A stretch of DNA of 64,000 bases. It comes from Ensifer sp. MPMI2T. Its GTDB lineage: Bacteria; Pseudomonadota; Alphaproteobacteria; Rhizobiales; Rhizobiaceae. Below are positions 33,036 to 41,109 of this stretch, in pieces. Location of the stretch: NCBI RefSeq assembly GCF_004827385.1, contig NZ_SRXN01000003.1, positions 186,001 to 250,000 of the forward strand, in the 5' to 3' direction. Within the stretch, counting starts at the first letter, position 1; the number at the start of each line of letters is the position of its first letter. The translations under genes and the position numbers were made by a program. The notes beneath the pieces were generated by a model. The model searched no databases. It was not told the DNA's origin and was given only the letters and a program-made list of their open reading frames with translations.

Positions 33036-35420
33036 ATGAGCGTTGCCAGGTATTTTGACGAAATGTCCTACGGTCCCGCACCCGAGGCCGACACCGAGGC
33101 GCGTGCATGGCTCGCGCGCCACAATAGCTTGTTCGGCCACTTCATCAACGGCGCCTTCGTCGTTTCAGCGTCTGGAAAGACGTTCGATTCATACGAGCCT
33201 GCGACCGGCGCCTTGCTCGCCAAGATCGCGCGCGGCGGCCGCGAAGACGTCAACAGCGCAGTCGCCGCCGCCCGCAAGGCACAGGGTGCATGGGCGAAGT
33301 TGCCCGGCCACGCGCGTGCGCGTCATCTCTATGCATTGGCACGCATGATCCAGCGCCACGCGCGTCTGATCGCAGTGGTCGAAGCCCTCGACAACGGCAA
33401 GCCGATCCGTGAGACGCGCGACATCGACATTCCGCTGGCCGCCCGTCACTTCTATCACCATGCCGGCTGGGCGCAGTTGCAGGAGACCGAGTTCGCCGAT
33501 CAGGTGCCGGTCGGCATCGTCGGCCAGGTCATCCCGTGGAACTTCCCCTTCCTGATGCTGGCCTGGAAGGTCGCGCCGGCGCTGGCGCTCGGCAACACCG
33601 TCATCCTGAAGCCGGCCGAATTCACGCCTTTGACTGCGCTTCTCTTCGCCGACCTTGCCGCCGCGGCCGGGCTGCCGCCGGGCGTCCTGAACGTGGTGAC
33701 GGGCGACGGCGAAACCGGCGCGCTGATCGTCGAGCATGAGGATATCGACAAGATCGCCTTTACCGGTTCGACCGAGGTCGGCCGCCTCATCCGCGAGAAG
33801 ACCGCCGGCACCGGCAAGTCGCTGACGCTGGAACTCGGCGGCAAGTCTCCCTTCATCATCTTCGACGATGCCGATATCGACGGGGCGGTCGAAGGCGTGG
33901 TCGATGCCATCTGGTTCAACCAGGGGCAGGTCTGCTGTGCCGGTTCGCGCCTTCTGGTCCAGGAGGGCATCGCGCCGCTGTTTTACGAGCGGTTGAAGCG
34001 GCGCATGGGAACCCTGCGGGTCGGCCAACCGCTGGACAAGGCGATCGACATGGCGGCGATCGTCGCACCGGTGCAGTTGCAACGGATCGAAAGCCTCGTC
34101 GCCCAGGGTATGACCGAGGGCGCGTCGCTGCACCAACCCAAGATCGACCTGCCGGAGGGCGGCAGCTTCTACCCGCCGACGCTGCTCACCCATGTCCAGC
34201 CGACCTCCATCGTCGCCACTGAGGAAATCTTCGGGCCGGTGGCCGTTTCGATGACCTTCCGCACGCCGGAAGAGGCGATCCAGCTCGCCAATCATACGCG
34301 CTACGGCCTTGCCGCCAGCGTCTGGAGTGAAACCATCGGGCTCGCTTTGCATGTTGCCGCGAAGCTTGCGGCCGGCGTCGTCTGGGTCAATGCCACCAAT
34401 CTCTTCGACGCGGCCGCCGGCTTCGGGGGAAAACGCGAGTCCGGCTTCGGCCGTGAGGGCGGGCGCGAGGGCTGCTATGAATATCTGAAGCCGAAGGCCT
34501 GGATCGGGCGCAAGCTCCGGTCCGCCCCGGCCGCGCCGGTCGTGAAAGCGGCCGCAGGCGACTTCTCCATGCCCGCGCTCGACCGTACCGCCAAGCTCTT
34601 CATCGGCGGCAAGCAGGCGCGGCCGGATGGAAACTATTCGCGGCCCGTGCTTTCCTCCAAGGGCAAGGTGATCGGCGAGGTCGGCGAGGGCAACCGCAAG
34701 GACATCCGCAACGCCGTCGTCGCGGCACAGGCCGCATCGGCGTGGTCGTCTGCTACGACGCACAACCGCGCGCAGATCCTCTATTACATAGCCGAAAACT
34801 TGAACGCCCGCGCGGCGGAATTTGCCGACCGCATCGCGGCCATGACCAGCGCCTCGGCAGCCGGTGCGAGGGCCGAGGTCGATGCCGCGATCGCGCGTCT
34901 CTTCAGCTATGGTGCCTGGGCGGACAAATACGAGGGCGTCGTGCACCAGCCGCCACTCCGCGGTGTCGCGCTGGCGATGCCGGAACCGCAGGGTGTCGTC
35001 GGCGTCATCTGCCCGCCCGAAGCACCGCTGCTTGGCTTCATCAGCCTGGTGGCGCCGCTGATCGCCGTCGGCAACCGCGTCGTTGCCGTTCCGAGCGAAC
35101 AGCATCCGCTGGCGGCAACCGATTTCTACTCCGTGCTCGAAACATCGGATGTGCCGGCCGGCGTCGTCAATATCGTCACCGGATCGGCGGTCGAGCTCGC
35201 GAAGACACTTGCCGCCCATAACGACGTCGATGCACTCTGGGCCTTCGGCTCACCGGAACTCTCGATGCTGGTCGAGAAGCTCTCCGTCGGCAACCTGAAG
35301 CGCACCTTTGTCGACTACGGCAAGGCGATCGACTGGATGGACCGGACGGCTGCAGAAGGTCCGACTTTCCTGCGCCGTGCCATCGACGTCAAGAACATCT
35401 GGATTCCCTACGGCGAGTAG
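33036..35420 (+). CDS. Tandem aldehyde dehydrogenase (ALDH16-like)
   Basis: 794 residues with two ALDH modules. The first (about 1-500) is complete: PWNFP, ELGGKSP with the general-base Glu, and GQVCCAGSR with the catalytic thiol at Cys300. The second (about 515-794) keeps GVICPPEAPLLGFISLVAPLIAVGN and the NIVTGSA region but lacks the catalytic Cys loop and ends early, so it is non-catalytic. This architecture is that of ALDH16. The start at 33036 is chosen for its position 5 bp after deoC; the frame is open further up inside deoC. Likely role: oxidation of acetaldehyde or a related product of deoxyribose breakdown. Confidence 0.9.
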   Translation: MSVARYFDEMSYGPAPEADTEARAWLARHNSLFGHFINGAFVVSASGKTFDSYEPATGALLAKIARGGREDVNSAVAAARKAQGAWAKLPGHARARHLYALARMIQRHARLIAVVEALDNGKPIRETRDIDIPLAARHFYHHAGWAQLQETEFADQVPVGIVGQVIPWNFPFLMLAWKVAPALALGNTVILKPAEFTPLTALLFADLAAAAGLPPGVLNVVTGDGETGALIVEHEDIDKIAFTGSTEVGRLIREKTAGTGKSLTLELGGKSPFIIFDDADIDGAVEGVVDAIWFNQGQVCCAGSRLLVQEGIAPLFYERLKRRMGTLRVGQPLDKAIDMAAIVAPVQLQRIESLVAQGMTEGASLHQPKIDLPEGGSFYPPTLLTHVQPTSIVATEEIFGPVAVSMTFRTPEEAIQLANHTRYGLAASVWSETIGLALHVAAKLAAGVVWVNATNLFDAAAGFGGKRESGFGREGGREGCYEYLKPKAWIGRKLRSAPAAPVVKAAAGDFSMPALDRTAKLFIGGKQARPDGNYSRPVLSSKGKVIGEVGEGNRKDIRNAVVAAQAASAWSSATTHNRAQILYYIAENLNARAAEFADRIAAMTSASAAGARAEVDAAIARLFSYGAWADKYEGVVHQPPLRGVALAMPEPQGVVGVICPPEAPLLGFISLVAPLIAVGNRVVAVPSEQHPLAATDFYSVLETSDVPAGVVNIVTGSAVELAKTLAAHNDVDALWAFGSPELSMLVEKLSVGNLKRTFVDYGKAIDWMDRTAAEGPTFLRRAIDVKNIWIPYGE

Positions 35421-35645
35421 GGGATCAGGCATCCTTCGGACTAAGGGACGCGGCCGAAGGAGCGGAGAAATAACAACAAACTGTTGACGATCGGCGCTGG
35501 AAACGGCCTGATGCGGTCGCGTAGCGCCGGAAGAACGGCGCACCCGGCGCCGCGCGTTCGATCGGATGCGCAGAGTTGCTGCAGCACGTTGAATTGCAGT
35601 AGATCGGTTTCGGTCCCAAGGAATCATGCAGGGGGGAGAACAGGA

Positions 35646-36101
35646 ATGCTCAAGAATATCGACCCGGCTCTCAATGCCGACGTGCTGCACGCGCTGCGTT
35701 CGATGGGGCACGGCGACACGCTGGTCATCTCGGATACCAATTTCCCGTCCGACGCGATCGCGCGTCAGACGACGCTCGGAAAATTGCTGCACATCGACAA
35801 TGTCTCCGCCGCGCGCGCCGTAAAGGCAGTGCTCTCCGTCCTTCCGCTCGACACACCGCTGCAGCCCTCGGCCGGCCGTATGGAAGTCATGGGCGCCCCC
35901 GACGAGCTTCCGACCGTGCAGCGAGAGGTTCAGGCCGAAATCGATCGCGCCGAGGGCAAGCCGGCGCCGATGTATGGCATCGAGCGCTTCGCCTTCTACG
36001 AGGAGGCGAAGAAGGCCTATTGCGTCATCACCACGGGCGAGACGCGTTTCTACGGATGCTTCCTCTTCACCAAGGGCGTCATTCCGCCGGAATCCGCCTG
36101 A
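35646..36101 (+). CDS. RbsD/FucU-family sugar mutarotase
   Basis: 151 residues from the ATG at 35646. The conserved MGHGDTLVISDTNFPSDAI carries the family's active His, and the C-terminus ETRFYGCFLFTKGV matches FucU/RbsD. These enzymes speed interconversion of sugar ring forms or anomers (fucose, ribose). Beside deoC it may act on ribose or deoxyribose. It follows the aldehyde dehydrogenase by 225 bp, in which CCTTCGG (35433-35439) and CCGAAGG (35454-35460) can pair; separate transcription is possible. Confidence 0.88.
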   Translation: MLKNIDPALNADVLHALRSMGHGDTLVISDTNFPSDAIARQTTLGKLLHIDNVSAARAVKAVLSVLPLDTPLQPSAGRMEVMGAPDELPTVQREVQAEIDRAEGKPAPMYGIERFAFYEEAKKAYCVITTGETRFYGCFLFTKGVIPPESA

Positions 36102-36193
36102 CGCGTCGGCACGACAGTAGGCCAGCTGCAGCCGAGAGGATCGCGGTCGTAACGCGCCGCGACCCGATCAAGCTTGGTGAGTGACCGACCTGC

Positions 36194-36697
36194 TTACTTC
36201 GCAGCGGTCCGCGCGGCTGCGAGGAAGGCGAGCTTCGCCGGCATCTCGATGAGCCTCGAAAGCGCGACCCTCTCCGCTGTGTAATGATGCTCGACGTCCA
36301 GACAGTTGACGGTACCGAGCAGTTCGCCACCGACGACGACGGGAATGTTCACGACCGATCCGCAGCCGAGGGCGGCGATCGTCTCGTAGTCGCCGAAGAC
36401 CGTGGAAATGTCGGCGATCGTATTGGCGACGAAGGTCTCGCGCGCCCTGTGGACCGTGTCGAACCAGCGATCGTAGCGGATCGGCTTGGTGCCGGAGATC
36501 GGATACTCGTCGGGGTGCGAAGTATAGGCGCGGCGCGCCAGCTCGTTCGCCATGTCCACCGTCATGATCGTGAAAAGCCTGGCGCCGATCAGCTTTCGGC
36601 TGAGCGTCTGCAGCGCGCGATAGGGCGCCTCCGCGCCGGTGTCGTTGGCAATGGTCGCGTCGAATTCCGCCAGGGCGGCGATATGTTCGGTATTCAT
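36194..36697 (-). CDS. GAF domain protein
   Basis: 167 residues forming one GAF domain: IGARLFTIMTVDMANELARRAYTSHPDEYPISGTKPI, then LGCGSVVNIPVVVGGELLGTVNCLDVEHHYTAERV. No output domain is attached. GAF domains bind small ligands. It begins 33 bp after the last ATPase of the Dpp-type importer on the same strand, so it is probably the last gene of that operon and may act on or sense the transported compound. Function unknown. Confidence 0.82.
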   Translation of the reverse strand: MNTEHIAALAEFDATIANDTGAEAPYRALQTLSRKLIGARLFTIMTVDMANELARRAYTSHPDEYPISGTKPIRYDRWFDTVHRARETFVANTIADISTVFGDYETIAALGCGSVVNIPVVVGGELLGTVNCLDVEHHYTAERVALSRLIEMPAKLAFLAAARTAAK

Positions 36698-36730
36698 CCT
36701 GCGTCCTTGGGAGGATTTGTCTGAGATTGT

Positions 36731-37471
36731 TTAGGTGGCGTGTGCGGCGCTGATCTGCATCAGCTCGCGCGAATAGGGTTCCTTGAGGTTACCGCGCTTC
36801 AACTCGTCGACGCCGGCCACTTCGACGATGCGGCCTTGGCGCATCACGGCCAGGCGGTCGCAGAGGAAGGAGACGACCGGCAGATTGTGGGTGACCATCA
36901 GGAAGGTAAGGTTCTGCTCCCGGCGCAGGCGCTTGAGCAGGTTGAGGATTTCGGCCTGCACCGAAACATCGAGCGCCGAGGTCGGCTCGTCGAGCAGTAG
37001 GATCTTCGGCTTCAGTATCAGCGCACGGGCAATCGCCACACGCTGGCGCTGGCCACCGGAAAGCTGGTGCGGAAAGCGGAACCGGAATTTCCGGTCGAGG
37101 CCGACGGATCCCATGACCTCCTCGACACGGGCGCTCCGGTCGCCGATACCGTGGATCGTCAGCGCTTCGCCAAGCGTCGCGTCGACGGTCTTTCGAGGAT
37201 GCAGCGAACCATAAGGGTCCTGGAACACCATCTGGCAGACCCGCGAGAAGTCGCGGTCGACCCCGTGGCCGCGCGCTTTGCCGAGAACGTGGATCTCGCC
37301 GGTCCATCGAGGTGCGAGTCCGGCGATCGCCTTCAAGACGGTGGACTTGCCCGAGCCGCTTTCGCCGACGAGTGCGAAGCTTTCGCCCTCGGCGATGTCG
37401 AGGCTCACCTTGTGGGTGATCTGCGTGTCGCCGTAGGAGATGTCGAGGTCCTTGAGAGAGAGCGCGGTCAT
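36731..37471 (-). CDS. Dpp/Opp-type ABC transporter ATP-binding protein (DppF position)
   Basis: 246 residues. Walker A is GESGSGKST, the signature LSGGQRQRVAIARAL, Walker B ILLLDEPTSALD and the switch region MVTHNLPVVS. It overlaps the preceding ATPase gene by 4 nt. The usual C-terminal oligopeptide extension with Cys residues is short, so it is a compact DppF. Confidence 0.9.
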   Translation of the reverse strand: MTALSLKDLDISYGDTQITHKVSLDIAEGESFALVGESGSGKSTVLKAIAGLAPRWTGEIHVLGKARGHGVDRDFSRVCQMVFQDPYGSLHPRKTVDATLGEALTIHGIGDRSARVEEVMGSVGLDRKFRFRFPHQLSGGQRQRVAIARALILKPKILLLDEPTSALDVSVQAEILNLLKRLRREQNLTFLMVTHNLPVVSFLCDRLAVMRQGRIVEVAGVDELKRGNLKEPYSRELMQISAAHAT

Positions 37472-38301
37472 GCTTTGGCCCAGGCGCTGCGGTCGAGCAC
37501 GGGCAGCTCGTCCCTTGTTTCATCGAGGCGCGGAATGGAGGCTATCAGCCCGCGGGTGTAGGGATGTGTGGCGTTCATCAATTCGCCGGCCTTGCATTCT
37601 TCCACGACTTCGCCGGTATTCATTACCAGGATCCGGTCGCAATAGCTCGAGACGAGATTGAGGTCGTGGCTGATGAAGATCAGTCCCATGCCCTTGCGCC
37701 TGACGAGTTCGTCGATGATGTCGAGCACCTGCGCCTGGACCGAGACGTCGAGCGCCGAGGTCGGCTCGTCGGCGATAAGCAGGTCCGGTTCGGGAATGAG
37801 CATCATCGCGATCATCACCCGCTGGCCCATGCCGCCGGAAACCTCGTGCGGGTAAAGCCGTGCAACCCGCTCCGGATCGGTGATGCGCACCGATTCAAGC
37901 ATGGTTTGCACGCGGTCGTTCACTTCCCGCCGCGGCAGGCGCTTGTGCGTCAGCAGCGCCTCGGCAATCTGCTCGCCGATGGTCATCACCGGATTGAGCG
38001 AGAATTTCGGATCCTGCATCACCATCGAGATACGAGCGCCGCGGATGGAGCGCATCTGCTTCTCCGAGCGGGTGCTGAGATCGATGCCGTCGAAGGCCAG
38101 CTTGTCCGCGGTCACGCGGCCGGGCGCGCGCACGAGCTTCAGGATCGAACGGCCGGTCATCGACTTGCCCGAGCCGCTTTCGCCGACGATGCCGAGACGC
38201 TCGCGTCCAAGCGTGAAGGAGACGCCGCGCACGACATCGATGTCACCGCGAGCAGTCGGGAAGGTGATGCGCAGGTTTTCGATTTCGAGGAGCGGTCTCA
38301 T
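37468..38301 (-). CDS. Dpp/Opp-type ABC transporter ATP-binding protein (DppD position)
   Basis: 277 residues starting at the ATG overlapping the permease stop (ATGA at 38301); a longer open frame upstream is out-of-frame permease sequence. Walker A is GESGSGKSM, the signature VSGGMGQRVMIAMML, Walker B LLIADEPTSALD, and HPYTRGLIASIP is the oligopeptide/dipeptide family C-terminal motif. Confidence 0.92.
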   Translation of the reverse strand: MRPLLEIENLRITFPTARGDIDVVRGVSFTLGRERLGIVGESGSGKSMTGRSILKLVRAPGRVTADKLAFDGIDLSTRSEKQMRSIRGARISMVMQDPKFSLNPVMTIGEQIAEALLTHKRLPRREVNDRVQTMLESVRITDPERVARLYPHEVSGGMGQRVMIAMMLIPEPDLLIADEPTSALDVSVQAQVLDIIDELVRRKGMGLIFISHDLNLVSSYCDRILVMNTGEVVEECKAGELMNATHPYTRGLIASIPRLDETRDELPVLDRSAWAKA

Positions 38302-39206
38302 CAGCGCTGTTCTCCGCTCTTCGGATCGAGCACGTCGCGCAGACCATCGCCGAGGAAGCAGAAGCCGAGGCTGACGAGGATGATCGCGAAACCCGGCATC
38401 GTTGCGACCCACCATTGATCGAGAATGAAGGAGCGTCCGCGCGAAATCATCGCGCCCCATTCCGGCAGCGGAGGCTGGGCGCCGAGGCCGATGAAGCCGA
38501 GGCCGGCAGCCGTCAGGATAATGCCGGCCATGTCGAGGGTGACGCGGATGATCATCGACGAGGTGCAGAGCGGCAGCACATGGCCGAGATTGACCCTGAG
38601 GCTCGACGCGCCGAGGAGACGCACGGCGGCGATGAACTCGGAATTTTTGAACGTCAGGGTTTCGGCGCGCGCGACGCGGGCATAGCCGGGCCAAGAGGTG
38701 ATTGCGATCGCGATGATGGCGTTCTCGATCCCCGGGCCGAGCGCGGCGACGAAGGCGAGCGCCAGGATCAGCTTCGGGAGCGACAGGAAGATATCGGTGA
38801 TGCCCATCAGGATGCGATCGACCCAGCCGCCGAAATAGCCGGAGATGACGCCGATGACGAGCCCGGCGGGTGCGGCAAGGACGGCGACGAGCGCGACGAT
38901 CACAAGGGTAATGCGCGCACCGTAGACGACGCGCGACCAGATATCCCGCCCGAGTTCGTCGGTGCCCATCCAGTGTGCGGCGCTCGGCGGCAGCAGCCGT
39001 TCGGCAAGCGCTTGGCGTAACGGATCGTGCGTCGCGAGCCACGGCGCGAAAAGTGCTGCGAGGATCAGGGCGACGATGATGATCGCGCCGATCACCGCCA
39101 GCGGATTATGCATCAGCGCGCCGAAGATGCGGTAGAACCGGCCAAGGCGTGCCTGCATCGGGGAAGCGGGACTGTCGTCGATCAGCCAGTCGCGAAGCGT
39201 TGCCAT
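38301..39206 (-). CDS. Dpp-type ABC transporter permease (DppC position)
   Basis: 301 residues from the ATG at 39206 (AGGAAGG 7 nt upstream; a GTG two codons earlier is possible). N-terminal helix NPLAVIGAIIIVALILAALFAPWLA, the MGTDELGRDIWSRVVYGAR motif typical of DppC/OppC, and the DPL and GDGLRDVLDP ending are all present. Coupled to the DppD-type ATPase gene through ATGA. Confidence 0.92.
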   Translation of the reverse strand: MATLRDWLIDDSPASPMQARLGRFYRIFGALMHNPLAVIGAIIIVALILAALFAPWLATHDPLRQALAERLLPPSAAHWMGTDELGRDIWSRVVYGARITLVIVALVAVLAAPAGLVIGVISGYFGGWVDRILMGITDIFLSLPKLILALAFVAALGPGIENAIIAIAITSWPGYARVARAETLTFKNSEFIAAVRLLGASSLRVNLGHVLPLCTSSMIIRVTLDMAGIILTAAGLGFIGLGAQPPLPEWGAMISRGRSFILDQWWVATMPGFAIILVSLGFCFLGDGLRDVLDPKSGEQR

Positions 39207-39218
39207 GTCCACACCTTC

Positions 39219-40346
39219 CTAGCGCGCACGCGGATCGAGCACACGATAGAGCACGTCCGAAATCTTGTTGATGCCAATGAAGACCGCGCCGACCACGAGG
39301 GTCGAGCCGAGCACCGCGGACATGTCGGCGTTGAGCAGCGCCACGGTCAGATAGTTGCCGATGCCGGGCCAGGAGAAGATCGTCTCTATCATCACCGATC
39401 CTTCGAGAAGGCCCGCGTAGGAAAGGCCGATGACGGTGATCAGCGGCACGCGGATCGGCCGGAAGGCATGGCGCCAGATGACCAGCCGCTCCGAAACGCC
39501 CTTGACCCGGGCGGTCGTGACATATTCCTGGCTCAACTGGTCGAGCATGAACGAGCGCGTCATGCGGGCGATATAGGCCAGCGAGAAGAAGCCGAGGCAG
39601 GATGCCGGCAGTATCAGATGCCAGACGGCGTTGCCGAAGACCTCCCAATCGCGGGCGATAAGGCTGTCGATCAAAAGGAGGCCGGTCACCGGCTGCACGA
39701 TGCCGTCGAGGAAGATCTCCACGCGGCCGGGACCTCCGACCCAGTTGAGCCGGGCATAGAACACCGCAAGCCCGACGAGGCCGAGCCAGAAGGCGGGAAC
39801 GGAATAGCCGAGCAGGCCGACGACGCGGATCGCCTGGTCGAGCCAGGAGCCGCGCCGGCTTGCGGCAATGACGCCGAGGGGGACGCCAAGCAGGACGCCG
39901 ATGATGATGCCGAGCGTTGCCATCTCCAGCGTCGCCGGGAAGACACGGGCAAGATCCTCGAGGACCGGCCGGCCGGTGGAAACGGACGTGCCGAAATTAC
40001 CGGTCAGCACATCGCCGACATAGCTTGCGAACTGTGTCGTCAAGGGGCGATCGAGGCCCATTTCCACGCGCACCCGTTCATAGACGGCGGCGGGGGCGCG
40101 GTCGCCGACGACCGCGAGCACCGGATCGATCGGCACGATTCGGCCGATGAAGAAGGTGATCGCGAGGAGTCCGAGGAAGGTTACGGCCACCGTGACGAGA
40201 AAACCGGCGGCAGCGATGAGCCGGCGATGGCCCGAGACGGTCGCGCCACGGCGGCGCACCGGTCCGGCGACGGTGGTCGTGCTGTCGTCTGCCAACTGGC
40301 GGCTCCATTCCTGATACGCTTGCGTTGGGCCACGCCCATACCGCAA
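39219..40346 (-). CDS. Dpp-type ABC transporter permease (DppB position)
   Basis: Up to 375 residues from TTG at 40346; TTG at 40295 (LADDSTTTV), with GGAG 7 nt upstream, is an equally good start and would give 358 residues. Membrane helices include FLGLLAITFFIGRIVPIDP, and MGLDRPLTTQFASYVGDVLTGNFGTS is the DppB hallmark. First gene of the minus-strand importer operon, divergent from the cupin regulator and binding-protein operon. Confidence 0.9.
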   Translation of the reverse strand: MRYGRGPTQAYQEWSRQLADDSTTTVAGPVRRRGATVSGHRRLIAAAGFLVTVAVTFLGLLAITFFIGRIVPIDPVLAVVGDRAPAAVYERVRVEMGLDRPLTTQFASYVGDVLTGNFGTSVSTGRPVLEDLARVFPATLEMATLGIIIGVLLGVPLGVIAASRRGSWLDQAIRVVGLLGYSVPAFWLGLVGLAVFYARLNWVGGPGRVEIFLDGIVQPVTGLLLIDSLIARDWEVFGNAVWHLILPASCLGFFSLAYIARMTRSFMLDQLSQEYVTTARVKGVSERLVIWRHAFRPIRVPLITVIGLSYAGLLEGSVMIETIFSWPGIGNYLTVALLNADMSAVLGSTLVVGAVFIGINKISDVLYRVLDPRAR

Positions 40347-40365
40347 GAATTCGCTTGGAGTATAT

Positions 40366-40379
40366 AAACAAATTTGCTT
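40366..40379. promoter_or_regulatory. Palindrome between divergent transporter operons
   Basis: AAACAAATTTGCTT is palindromic except for one mismatched pair, around a perfect CAAATTTG core. It lies in the 67-bp gap between the dppB-like start and the XRE-cupin regulator and is the best candidate operator there. Confidence 0.45.
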
Positions 40380-40413
40380 AGATCAAAAAAATTTTACTGG
40401 AGGGGAGTCGGTC

Positions 40414-41109
40414 GTGACCGCATCGGACGATGCACGTGCCGCACAGGGTAGCGCGAATTCCGCGCCGCAGCCGAGGATCGGCCCGCTGGTGCGCGCGCGC
40501 CGGCGGCAGATGCACATGACGCTCCAGGAATTGAGTGACGCGGCCGGCGTTTCGGTCGGCTATCTCAGCCAGGTCGAACGGGATCTCGCCATGCCCTCGC
40601 TCGGCACGCTCGCCCAGATCGCACGCGGCCTCGACACCGAGATCAGCCATTTCATCCTCGCCCCCGCAATCGATACCGGCCTTTCGCGCGCTGAAGATCG
40701 AATGGTCTTTTCCGTCGGTGGCTCGCCGGTCGCCTACGAGCGCATCGGCGCAGATTTTGCCGGCAACCAGCTTTCGAGCTTCGTCATCACGATCCCGCCG
40801 GGCCACCGGTCGGAAGTGTTCAGCCATGAAGGGGAGGAGATCGTCTTCGTGCTCGATGGTGAGATCCTCTTCGGGCTTGATGGCGAACAGACGACGCTGA
40901 CGAACGGCGATGGGCTGCATTTCAGGGGCATCCAGCCGCACTACTGGTGGAACAGGAGCGACAAGGCTGCGCGCATCCTCTGGACCGGAACACTGCCGCT
41001 CTTTCGGCCGCGAACCGCCGCATCGAAGGAAGCAGGCCGTGCCGAGACGACGGGAACACCGGCACGGTCCGCAAAAACCAAGTCTCATCGAAAACAGGAG
41101 AAGCGATGA
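40414..41109 (+). CDS. XRE-family regulator with C-terminal cupin
   Basis: 231 residues starting at GTG (40414) after GGAGGGGAG. Helix-turn-helix at about 25-80: RIGPLVRARRRQMHMTLQELSDAAGVSVGYLSQVERDLAMPSLGTL. Cupin at about 140-210: HRSEVFSHEGEEIVFVLDGEILFGLDGE and GDGLHFRGIQPHYWWNRSD. This architecture (PuuR-like) senses small ligands, often amines or amino acids. Its stop overlaps the binding-protein start, so regulator and importer are made together; it is also divergent from dppB. Confidence 0.92.
   Translation: MTASDDARAAQGSANSAPQPRIGPLVRARRRQMHMTLQELSDAAGVSVGYLSQVERDLAMPSLGTLAQIARGLDTEISHFILAPAIDTGLSRAEDRMVFSVGGSPVAYERIGADFAGNQLSSFVITIPPGHRSEVFSHEGEEIVFVLDGEILFGLDGEQTTLTNGDGLHFRGIQPHYWWNRSDKAARILWTGTLPLFRPRTAASKEAGRAETTGTPARSAKTKSHRKQEKR

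Noticed and set aside
33189-35219. Very long open frame (about 676 codons) on the minus strand opposite the aldehyde dehydrogenase gene
   Set aside because: It mirrors the codon pattern of the real gene, has no ribosome site or recognisable domain, and the plus-strand protein is a clear family member.
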